The notes under the pieces: generated by a model
What the model was told of the DNA's origin: nothing
Seen by the model: the letters and a program-made list of their open reading frames with translations, nothing else
Databases searched by the model: none
From: Symbiodinium natans
Taxonomy: Eukaryota; Sar; Dinophyceae; Suessiales; Symbiodiniaceae
Reading direction: 5' to 3'
DNA length: 64,000 bases
Assembly (NCBI GenBank): GCA_905221605.1
Contig: CAJNDS010002803.1
Coordinates: 64,001-128,000 of the forward strand
Shown here: positions 36,073 to 45,090 of the stretch, piece after piece
How positions within the stretch are numbered: position 1 is the first letter of the stretch
How the letters are laid out: every line of letters begins with the position of its first letter
Program-made: the position numbers and the translations under genes

Positions 36073-38063
36073 TACAGCCGGAGCCGCCTGTGGATGACTT
36101 CGACGCTGAGAAGATCCTGTTCGGGGATCCCTTGGGGCGGTTCCGCGCCGCCAAACGCAACCTCGCTGCAACAACCATTGGTTTAGGGTTTGGGGTTTAG
36201 GGTTTAGGGCCAGTTTAGGGTTTAGGGTTTAAGGTTTAGGGTTTAGGGTTTAGGGAACCATTGAATTGTCTCGGGATTTCTCTGCGAGTTGATCTGAAGT
36301 GGGCTGCATCGTTCTCGTTGTGGCACGGGGAGACGGTCAACGAATCTCTTGGAGCTTTCCAGGCATTTCGGGTGGCTATGCCTAGGGTCCGCAAGAACCG
36401 GAAGAAATCTCAACACCAGCAGCCTTGCGAGGGTTCAGCCTTGGAAGGTGAAATCAAGCACATGGAGGAGCGCCTGGCAGCCACGCAAGTGTCCTTTCAA
36501 AAGCCACCCTTGGCGGCCTACATGGCCAAGAAGTGTCTTGACGTTGGAGATGTTTGTGGTTTCCAGACCCCAACCTTCGGGGTTCCAAATCTGGTGTTTG
36601 TGAGGCTTTGACGACCTTCGGCTTCGGGTTTGGGCTCTGGCGGATATCCAGCTACAACTGCGCCCGGGCAAGTGTGCGGCAACGGATGCAGCGCTAAGGA
36701 ACGACCCGGACCGGAAGAAGTCCTTGCGTCTCGGATGTGTATTCTCGCAGGGGGGGATGTCCGAAAAAGCTTGGGGGCTTTGTGTGTTTTGAAATGCGCG
36801 CAGCGCGATGGCGGGAGTGTCTCGGATGAGGGTCTTCCTCACGTCGCCTTTTTAGTGGCACAGGATAGCCTCCGAGGGTTGTTGGAGTGTGAATCGACAT
36901 GTCCGACAGGTATGAGAAGTACAAGGAAGTCAAGGATGCCAACGACGTTACGGCGCAGGCTCTGGTGCCGTGGAAGAGGGGGGGTTCGAAACACACAAAT
37001 CTTTGCTTAGATCTGGGCTGTCTCGTGCATCATGACAGCCGGAGCCAGAGAACCAGTGGGGTGAGGTAGTTTGCGCGAGCTAAACACCCCAAAAACCCTA
37101 AACCCAAACCCTAAACCCTACCCCCTAACCTCTAAACCCCTAAGAGCTAGACCAGTGCCCTCCCCCAGGCCATGCGGGCAGACCGGCTCGAGCGATGGTT
37201 CCAGGACTCGGCCGTCGTTGCCATGACGGCGCCTTGGGTGACGGTGTTTTTTGTAATCTCGGGGACGTGGTTGGGTTTAGGGTTCAGGGTTTAGGGTTTA
37301 GGGTTTAGGGTTTCGGGTTTTAGGGTTTAGGGTTTAGAGATGTTGGCATCTTGTGGCCAGTATCCCTGACTTCGGGGACCCTCAGTCCCAAAGCTCGCCG
37401 GGGCGAAGGTGCGGGGCGTCCTCCGCATCAACGACGACGACACCATCTCCAGGGTGGGGGGGGCTTTTGTGAGAGTTTAGGGTTTAGGGTTTAGGGTTTG
37501 GGGTTTAGGGTTTAGGGTTTAGGGGGGCCGTTCGCTGTTCGGGCTTCAGATGGTCTCCAGGTGCGAGCCTGGAGAATCGGGCCTCTCCAGGCGGCAGAAA
37601 CATGCAGAAACCACCTGAGCCCAAGATGCCCATATAACAGCCTTGCTCTCCAAAAATCCCCTCCAACAATTCGGTTCCTAAGTGACTTGACTTGACATCG
37701 CGATCTTCGAAAACTCCCCCAGGTCCCAAACTCATCAAACTCCCAGAGAGATGGAGACTAGACAACAACCGGTTCGCCCAAAGACCCTGCGCTGCCAGTC
37801 CCGGCCCAACGAAGTGCGGAGGGCCTCGGCACTGGCCGACGCCGTCTTCATGCCGCGGGCTGAGATCGGGCCCTTGGAGTTTTGGGGGCCGCCCTGAAAA
37901 GAGCGCGGCATGTGGTGATGTTGGGAGCTTCTGAGTAAAGCCCCCCTAGGAAAAAAACACCCAAAAAAAAGGAAGCGACTGAATGAAGAGCCTTGCGCTC
38001 CGAAGCCCAAGGATGGACAATGCCGATGCTCTCCTGGAGCCACTGGACGCTGGGCAGATCTGA
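36073..38063 (+). CDS. Gene of unknown function, at least 7-8 small exons
   Basis: Candidate exons: 36073-36180 (PPVDDFDAEKILFGDPLGRF), 36386-36488 (VRKNRKKSQHQQP, then IKHMEERLAATQ), about 36640-36722 (QLQLRPGKCAATDAALRNDP), 36910-36964 (YEKYKEVKDANDVTAQAL), 37169-37228 (AMRADRLERWFQDSAVVAMT), 37409-37452 (VRGVLRINDDDTIS), about 37783-37879 (NEVRRASALADAVFMPRAEI) and 38012-38063 (MDNADALLEPLDAGQI, then TGA). Several start AG|G and end at GC or GT. I recognise no family; composition is charged and probably helical. Telomere-like G-strand repeats follow the donors at 36180, 37228 and 37452. C-strand repeats precede the acceptor at 37169. The 5' end is unknown. The last exon, and whether all exons belong to one gene, are inference. 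Confidence 0.5.
36180..36257. repeat. TTTAGGG-type array directly at a donor
   Basis: The array begins at the last base of the exon ending ACCATTG|GTTTAGGG, so the GT of the repeat itself can serve as the 5' splice site. About 10 heptamers follow. Confidence 0.75.
37089..37145. repeat. CCCTAAA-type repeats upstream of an acceptor
   Basis: Degenerate CCCTAAA/CCCCTAA units end about 25 bp before the acceptor TCCCCCAG|GCCATG at 37168. Confidence 0.75.
37262..37525. repeat. TTTAGGG-type arrays after two donors
   Basis: Arrays at 37262-37340 and 37473-37525 follow the exons ending at 37228 and 37452 respectively, both with the G-rich strand in the sense direction. Confidence 0.8.
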
Positions 38064-39385
38064 GCCGGGGGAGTGGGCTTCTGGATTTCCACTCTGGGTT
38101 CTTTCCTTTCGTTCTTGTTCTAAATGTCACTCTCTATCTATCTCTCTCTGACTATCTCTCTCGTTTTCTTGTTTTGGTGGAGGATGGTGAGGTCCACCGT
38201 GTATCCGGGGCGAGCGCGATGCGGCAACGATACTGATGAGTAATTCGGGTTTGAGCCCTTGTGTGTTTGCACTGGAGTGCGGAATGCCTTGGTGTGATAA
38301 TGCTCGTCGTACGTACCGAATCCGTATGCGATGTGGGCCGAAGACGACCGAAGCTTCTCGGATTCCGAGTCTTTCCTTACCCTCCCCCCTCCCCCACGAC
38401 AACAAGAAAGACAGGGTGCCGCGATGATAAGACCATGGCAACGTATTGATTCTCTGAAAAAAAGGAATGTATTTGCAACCAAACTGCAGCTCAGCAAGCA
38501 AAAAAGGAAGCCTGCAGACAGATTTTTGGAACACCCCGGAAGATGTTCTTTAAATCTGGTGGTATTTCCCCGTACGAAAATTTACGAAAACCCCCGTAAT
38601 GGAAAGTAGTCTTGCAGCCGGATTTTCGACTCATTAAACGCGAAGGTATTAATTAAGCAGATGCTCGGGTTTGGTAGGCTGGTGCAGCTGGGCGTCGCTG
38701 TCAGTGGCAGTGCACTACAAGTGGACAACAAAAATTGGAACTGGAGCAGTTGTCGGTCTTTTTCGCACTCCACGGTCAGCGTAAGCCCTAAACCCACTCC
38801 CTGCCAACGCTCGCCTAGCTGGAGGCCGGCAGAAATTTCACTAAGTCACGGTCAGATGTCGTGCTGCGTTCAGCTTTCAAGAATTCCTTTGCCTGCGCAA
38901 CGAGGACAAGCTGAATTTTGCAGGCCTGGCGAGGGGCTGCGGGGTGCTCTTTGTTAGCCAGCTCCAGCACTGTTCCGAAAGGTAGGGAGGTTCTCTGAAC
39001 AATGCTGCTACAGATCTTAGGCCCACATTGTGTCTTGACTATGATTTTAATTTTGTTTCGAGCATGAGAATATCATTGTCTTGTATGTAGTAAGAGGTGT
39101 CATGTTCTGGGCTTGAGGTTTGCCCTACTGTGCAAAAAAGTTGTGGTGGGCCATATGGACCCTCTTTCTGTGGATATCCATCGTAAGGCTCCATATCAGA
39201 ATAGGAGCCTTCCAAAACACAACGTCGTAATTTAGCCAGACACCAGACAGTCAGGGACAAGCCCGACACCCGAAACCCTAAATCCTAAACCCTTGCGACA
39301 CGGGTGGGAAAAAAACCCTAAACCCAAGAACGGGTCCTCAAGCAGTAGACTTGTATAGTAGAGGATTCTCATTCTGAAGGTGTCT
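38064..39385. other. Spacer with no recognised gene
   Basis: Short open frames exist on both strands, none with a motif I recognise. There is a CTAT/CTCT-rich tract at 38130-38165. Confidence 0.35.
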
Positions 39386-39388
39386 TCC

Positions 39389-39605
39389 TTGGGTCACTGG
39401 GCCCCTAAACCCTAAACCCTAAACCCTAAGCCCTAAGCCCTAAGCCCTGAGCCCTAAACCCTAAACCCTAAACCCTAAACCCAAAACCCAAAACCCAAAA
39501 CCCTAAACCCTGAACCCTAAACCCTAAACCCTAAACCCTAAACCCTAAACCCTAAACCCTAAACCCTAAACCCTAAACCCTAAACCCTAAACCCTAAACC
39601 CTAAA
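39389..39605. repeat. CCCTAAA telomere-like array, about 30 units
   Basis: Mostly perfect CCCTAAA, with CCCTAAG and CCCAAAA variants between 39425 and 39510. The last about 13 units are perfect. Non-repeat sequence lies on both sides, so it is interstitial. Confidence 0.95.
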
Positions 39606-39822
39606 CTGAGTGAGCGCGGGGCCGTCGAGCAGGGCGAACGCACCGAAGCCGGCAGGCGAGGCAGCTCCGGAGCCAGAAGCCCTCCGGCGGGCGACAGAGC
39701 TCCAGTCCCGCAGGCAGCCGCGGGCTGCGCGGTGGACCCGGCAGGTCGCTGGCGAGAAACCCGTCAGGTCGCCCTAGAATAAGATACCCCAAAACCTTCG
39801 GGTAAAACATGGCAACCGCCAA

Positions 39823-39955
39823 GGCCCTGGCCCTGGCCCTGGCCCAGGGCCCTGGCCCTGGCCCTGGCCCTGGCCCTGGCCCTCGCCCTCGCCCTCGCCC
39901 TCGCCCTGGCCCTGCCTGGCCCTGGCCCTGGTCCTGGCCTGTGGCCGCCTGGCCC
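39823..39955. repeat. GGCCCT hexamer minisatellite
   Basis: About 20 units of GGCCCT (with TCGCCC variants) form a 130-bp tract. Both strands stay open through it (poly-Ala/Leu or Gly/Pro dipeptides), which creates the long - strand frame at 39601-40470 that I do not accept as a gene. Confidence 0.9.
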
Positions 39956-40013
39956 TGGCTGGTGTGGGAGGATGTGTGCTTACCAGAAGCTTTTAAAAGC
40001 AAGCCTGAGGTCT

Positions 40014-40250
40014 TTTGCAAGGGATCCAGATCCCCAACCAGGACGCAGCATCCAAGGGCGAAGGCGGCAACCAGCCCCAAGCCCAAACCTGCGGGTTTTT
40101 GCACGTTTAGACAGAATTGCTGGGAGGCTGTGAGCAGGCCTTGGCCTGAGGCCCCTGGCCCTTTCAAGCAAGGGATCCAGATCCCCAACCAGCACGCAGC
40201 ATCACCAAGGGCGGAGGCGGCAGCCAGCCCCGAGCCCAAACCTTTGCTTT
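40014..40250. repeat. Direct repeat, two units of about 85 bp
   Basis: CAAGGGATCCAGATCCCCAA, then CCAGSACGCAGCAT and CAAGGGCGRAGGCGGCARCC, occur at 40018-40100 and 40170-40245. Confidence 0.8.
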
Positions 40251-40580
40251 TTTGGCACTTAAAAAGACTCACAAGGCCACCACGACTCCAACAAGGTCCA
40301 GCTGCAGCATCAGCGAAAGCGAAGGCAGCAGCAACCGCCCATCCCACCCCTTTGACTTCAGGCGCGAAGGCGGCAGTCCCAGAAGCCCTCGAATGATGCA
40401 AACCTCTGATTTCACGCCCTTCCAGCTTCAGGGTAGTTGATCTGCATCGATGCCGAGCTTCTAAACCCAACCAATAGACAAGAGAAAAATATCAAAAGCA
40501 CGATCAGAGTTCAAAAGAACCTTAAACCCGTAGAGGTTAAGGCGAGGGTGGAGCGCCAGCGGGGGTGGGCTTATGCAACG

Positions 40581-40617
40581 GGGCGCGCGCCTGGGTGCTT
40601 TCAGCACCAGCGCGCCC
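40581..40617. repeat. GC-rich hairpin next to a telomere-like array
   Basis: The inverted repeat GGGCGCGCGCCTGGGTGC / GCACCAGCGCGCCC has a short TTTCA loop, ending 13 bp before the CCCTAAA array at 40631. A similar hairpin (GGGTGCTTTAAGCACC) stands at 42311-42344, 12 bp before the array at 42357. Confidence 0.7.
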
Positions 40618-40630
40618 ACTCATTGAGACA

Positions 40631-40852
40631 CCCTAAACCCTAAACCCTAAACCCTAAACCCTAAACCCTAAACCCTAAACCCTAAACCCTAAACCCTAAA
40701 CCCTAAACCCTAAACCCTAAACCCTAAACCCTAAACCCTAAACCCTAAACCCTAAACCCTAAACCCTAAACCCTAAACCCTAAACCCTAAACCCTAAACC
40801 CTAAACCCTAAACCCTAAACCCTAAACCCTAAACCCTAAACCCTAAACCCGA
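40631..40852. repeat. CCCTAAA telomere-like array, about 31 perfect units
   Basis: This is the most perfect array in the window, 222 bp of uninterrupted CCCTAAA ending CCCGAAACTG. It is interstitial. Confidence 0.97.
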
Positions 40853-41056
40853 AACTGCCGAGAGCGCCGCTGTCCATATGCATGGGCGCTCGAGGCTTCG
40901 ACCGAGGTTTTTGACCGAGCGTCTCCACAGAACGGTGAGGGAGGGTAAAGCCTCCCGGTAGACGAGACGGCAGTGACTGGCTACGCCTCAGACCTAGGGC
41001 GTCAGCCCTAATATAATAAGGACCCCAAACCTACGACCATTGATGTCTTTTAGTGT

Positions 41057-41290
41057 TTTTTACGGGGGTCAGGGGGGTACCCCCCGGGTGGGACCCCCCT
41101 GGTGGGACCCCAGGGGACCCGCCTGGGACCCCCCTGGGACCCCCCTGGACCTCCTGACCTCCCTAGAACCCCCCTGAAAACCCGCCTACACCTACGCCCG
41201 GAACGGACGGGCCTTTCTGGGACCCCCTCCCGGGACCCCCTTGGGACCCCCCTGAGACGCCCTGACACCCCCTCCCAAGGGTTCCCGGAC
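41057..41290. repeat. GGGACCCCCCTG minisatellite
   Basis: Short imperfect units of GGGACCCCCCTG and variants (CTGGGACCCC, CCCGGGACCC) give a palindrome-rich, GC-rich stretch. Open frames on both strands through it are Pro/Arg/Gly-rich and are not called. Confidence 0.75.
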
Positions 41291-41303
41291 CTCCTGAAAC
41301 CCC

Positions 41304-41850
41304 GCTCGGTTTTGGTCAAAAATCCAGAAAACGAGAGACCACCCAGAGCCGTCGATTTCAGTACTAAAAAATCGCATTTTTAACTGGGATCCGGGCCGAT
41401 CCTGGGGTCCCCCTCATTTGGGGTGTTTTTGGAGGCAAACTTTCCCTTTCAAGGGGGGGTCGGAGTTTGAGGCTAGGGGGGGTCTCAGAAGACTATTTTG
41501 CCTTTAAAATTGAAAAACACAACCCCCCCTTGACCAAAACTAGGCTGTGAAAAGGTGCGGGGGCGGCCCTCCATCAGAATTGAGGGTTACAAACTCTGAA
41601 ATATCCTGAAAAACATTGAAAAACCTTAAAAAACACTGAAAAATTCTGAAAAACCTTGAAGAACCTTGAAAAACTTGAAATCCCGAAGCCGGTGAAGGCT
41701 CGGTTTTGGTCAAAAATCCAGAAAACGAGAGACCACCCAGAGCCGTCGATTTCAGTACTAAAAAATCGCATTTTTAACTGGGGCCCGGGCCGATCCTGGG
41801 GTCCCCCTCATTTGGGGTGTTTTTGGAGGCAAACTTTCCCTCTCAAGGGG
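41304..41850. repeat. Two direct repeats of about 152 bp
   Basis: Units at 41304-41456 and 41699-41850 both begin GCTCGGTTTTGGTCAAAAAT and end AACTTTCCCTYTCAAGGGGG. The spacer holds A-rich phrases CTGAAAAACNTTGAAAAA. It is non-coding as far as visible. Confidence 0.85.
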
Positions 41851-42356
41851 GGGCCGGAGGGCGCAGTTTTGGATTTATGAGCCCACCCGCCAGGCTAGGG
41901 TTCCGGCCTCCCAGAGGGGCCTCCTGGGGCCTGAGCTGACAGGGTCTCATTTGCCCAGACGCGTAAGAAAATGTGGGTTTGTTAGTATTGCAAATCGACG
42001 GTTTTCCATTTAAAAAAGCAGGGCCGGCCGAGGCCCTGCTACCCCCGACCGTTTTTGCTGCCCTTTCAAGCCCGAAAATGTGGGTTCTTGGTATTGCAAT
42101 TGATGGTTTTGGGCACCTTCCATTTTACTCCGTGAAAGCTCCAAGAAGCCTACGAGTCACTGACAGGCTCCATGAAGCTCGGGAGACCCCGCCCTGCTCT
42201 TTCTCTGTCAAAAGCAAGAAAGCCCCCCTTGAGGGGGGTTTGGGGGGTGAACCCTAAACCCTAAATGAGAATAGTTTGGGTGGTTGGGGTGGGACTACAT
42301 GCTAACGCAAGCGAGCGGCCCGGGTGCTTTAAGCACCAGCGAGCTTCCCTTCTATA

Positions 42357-42680
42357 CCCTAAACCCTAAACCCTAAACCCTAAACCCTAAACCCTAAACC
42401 CTAAACCCTAAACCCTAAACCCTAAACCCTAAACCCTAAACCCTAAACCCTAAACCCTAAACCCCCTCAACCCTACTAAACCCTAAACCCTAAACCGTAA
42501 ACCCTAAACCCTAAACCCTAACCCTAAACCCTAAAACCCCAAAACCCTAAACCCTAAACCCTAAACCCTAAACCCTAAACCCTAAACCCTAAACCCTAAA
42601 CCCTAAACCCTAAACCCTAAACCCTACACCCTACACCCTACACCCTACACCCTACACCCTAAACCCTAAACCCTAAACCC
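42357..42680. repeat. CCCTAAA telomere-like array, about 45 units
   Basis: Largely perfect CCCTAAA. Interruptions are at 42460-42500 (ACCCCCTCAACCCTACTAAA), a CCCTAA hexamer near 42518, and a CCCTACA variant block at 42626-42660. A homogeneous variant block suggests local expansion rather than a terminal telomere. Confidence 0.95.
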
Positions 42681-43313
42681 GAGCCAGGCCACGGGGCGGA
42701 GGCGGCCAGGGAAGCCAAGCAGCAGGAACAGGCCGCTTAGAGTTTTTGGGGCTCTTGGGTTTTAGGGGTTTTTGGGTTTGAGTTTTTTTGGGTTGTTGTA
42801 GGGTTTTAGGGTTTCAGGTTTCATGAATTTAGGGTTTCAGGGTTTCAGGGTTTAAGGGTTTCAGGGGTGTTAGGGTTCTTTTCGCGCCTTCGGCGGCATG
42901 TCGGAGTTCTGGCAGCTTGACGTGGCTCCAGGGCCCGGAAGGTGATTTCTGCCCGCACCCAAAACCCTAAAGCCTAAACTTAAACCCTACCCCATAAACC
43001 CTAAACCTTAAACCCTCTAACCCCCTTTACCCCCCCCCCCCACCCCGCCCCCCCCCCAACAAGTGCATCGGGAGAAGGCGGGGGCTTTTTGGTTGCAGTC
43101 CATCGAAGGGCCCCCCGGAATTCTGAGGGTGTTTAGGGTTAGGGGCCCCTAAACCCTAAACCCTCAGCAGTCCTGGGTTCAAAAAACGGGGCTAAACGGG
43201 GACTTTCCAGTGGCTTCCGTGCGTTTCGGGGCGTCAGGCTCGTCAGGAGCAGATGGCGGAGACGCAAGCAAAGTATGGCATACAGAGCCTTGGCTCATCA
43301 GACTTGTGGGGGG

Positions 43314-43400
43314 GTTTAGGGTTTAGGGTTTAGGGTTTAGGGTTTAGGGTTTAGGGTTTAGGGTTTAGGGTTCAGGGTTTCGGGTTTCGGGTTTCGGGGC
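43314..43400. repeat. TTTAGGG telomere-like array
   Basis: About 9 perfect units, then TTCAGGG/TTTCGGG variants, in G-strand orientation. It follows the candidate mini-exon at 43246-43290. Confidence 0.9.
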
Positions 43401-43652
43401 TAGGGTTCAGGGGTTAGGGGTGAGAGGGGAAATGGGTGGGATTTCCTGTATAGGACTTTTCAGGTGATTCCTTTGGCGATCTGAGCAGATTACCACGGCC
43501 CGTTTTCGCTATCGGGACCTTTCACGTGTGTGGGGTTCGGGGTGAGTACGAAGACTTGGCTTAAATTTGGGGAGGGGTGCTGCCCCATTCGGTAGCGGGA
43601 GCCGGCACAACATTGTGGGCCCACACCTCAAAAAAACTCTCCAGAGAGTGCC

Positions 43653-43748
43653 AGATCGGGTATTTCCCAAAATAGGGGTGCCCCTTTTGTACCCCAAATA
43701 GAATAGAATCCCCCAAGAAGGGCCCCCCCCCATGTTGGGAAACCCCCC
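43653..43748. repeat. Fold-back (MITE-like) element
   Basis: The left terminus is GGGTATTTCCCAAAATAGGG. The right terminus, reverse-complemented, is GGGGGTTTCCCAACATGGGG. The internal CCCAAATAGAATAGAATCCC resembles the core of the copy at 34628-34730. Confidence 0.6.
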
Positions 43749-44794
43749 TAAAAATTGCCAGGAAAGTCTACATCCCGCAGGCCAGGTTCGGCCCTTGCTT
43801 GTTGGGCAAAGGACGCTTATGTCCACGCTCGGAGTTTCGTGCGTGGGAGGAGTGCGACGCCTGAAGCCTCACTTAAGCATTCCACAATCGCGGCTGCACG
43901 AAGCACCCTGACTCGGTGACCTCCAGAGCTCCCAGAAGCCAGGAGAAGCCGAAGAAGAAGGCGAGAAAAGCAGAGTTTTTTTGCCTTCAGGGCGCTTTTA
44001 AGGAGAGGCTTTGGGACTCGGCCTGCTTTTCCTGGGGATCTTTCGACCTGCTGAAGATTCCGGAAACCCGAAACCCTAAACCCTAAACCCTAAACCCTGA
44101 ACCCTGAACCCTAAACCAAACCCTAAACCCTAAACCCTAGTTTCCTTCAGTTTCTTTTTTCTCTGCTTCGACTGGGATCTGACACTTTCCAGCCTCGTTA
44201 AGGAAAGCAACCTGACTCCCCAGGAGCTCAGCATCTGATCCTGAATCCCCATGAGGCCCTGGACCCTAAACCCTAAACCCTGAACCCTAAACCCGAAACC
44301 CTAAACCCTAAACCCCAAACCCTAAACCCTAGAGGCTCGGGGCTCAGGGGGGGTTTCAAGTTTCTCAGACAGCAAGGCGCCACCGACTCCGCAGCAGCGG
44401 CAGCAAAAAAAGAAGGAGCAGGCGACCGCGAGAACCCTGAATCCCACCCACTCCATCAACATCATGCCATGAAAAAGGCTTGGGCTCTTTCAAGATTGCG
44501 ACGTCAGCCGCAGCTGAGCATGTGAGATAGAATCAGATAGTATGCATGATTTCTAGTAGTAATACTAGTGCATGATACAAACAACCGTAATATTGGCAAT
44601 CGATAGAAGCTTTTCAAGAGCACCGCAGGAAGAGGTCATCGTTTTCGATCAGCCGCTGTCTGTTGCGGTGGGCCTCTTGGCTAGAAGGTGGTCCCGGAAA
44701 CGAATGCCAGCACAGAAGGATGAACGCAACCCACACCCCGCGCCACCCTAAGAGGGTGAAGCGGCGGCTTCGGGCGAAGCTCAAGGTTTCTTGG

Positions 44795-45078
44795 CCCTAA
44801 ACCCTAAACCCTAAACCCTAAACCCTAAACCCTAAACCCTAAACCCTAAACCCTAAACCCTAAACCCTAAACCCTAAACCCTAAACCCCAGGCCCTAAGC
44901 CCTAAGCCCGAAACCCTAAACCCTAAACCCTAAACCCTAAACCCTAAACCCTAAACCCTAAACCCTAAACCCTAAACCCTAAACCCCAGGCCCTAAACCC
45001 TAAGCCCTAAGCCCTAAGCCCTAAGCCCTAAACCCTAAACCCTAAACCCTAAACCCTAAACCCTAAACCCCAAACCCA
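44795..45078. repeat. CCCTAAA telomere-like array just upstream of an exon
   Basis: About 40 units with CCCCAGG and CCCTAAG variants. It ends 12 bp before the acceptor GGCCGAG|GCGAG of the exon starting at 45091. Confidence 0.95.
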
Positions 45079-45090
45079 ACTTGGGCCGAG

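Larger units (their letters stand above)
42681..45090 (+). other. Possible mini-exons between telomere-like arrays
   Basis: Short coding-like pieces stand between C-strand repeats upstream and G-strand repeats downstream. Examples are 42688-42735 (HGAEAAREAKQQEQA), about 42885-42940 (AFGGMSEFWQLDVAPG), 43246-43290 (EQMAETQAKYGIQ, after TCAG|G) and 44754-44782 (RVKRRLRAKLK). They could be 5' exons of the hydroxylase gene or of another gene. No junction was closed, so this is a lead only. Confidence 0.3.

Noticed and set aside
39601-40470. 289-codon - strand frame
   Set aside because: It is built over the GGCCCT minisatellite and an 85-bp direct repeat, with no motif and repeat-driven openness on both strands.
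40631-40852. A true chromosome end
   Set aside because: Non-repeat DNA and coding exons continue on both sides, and arrays in both orientations occur throughout the window.
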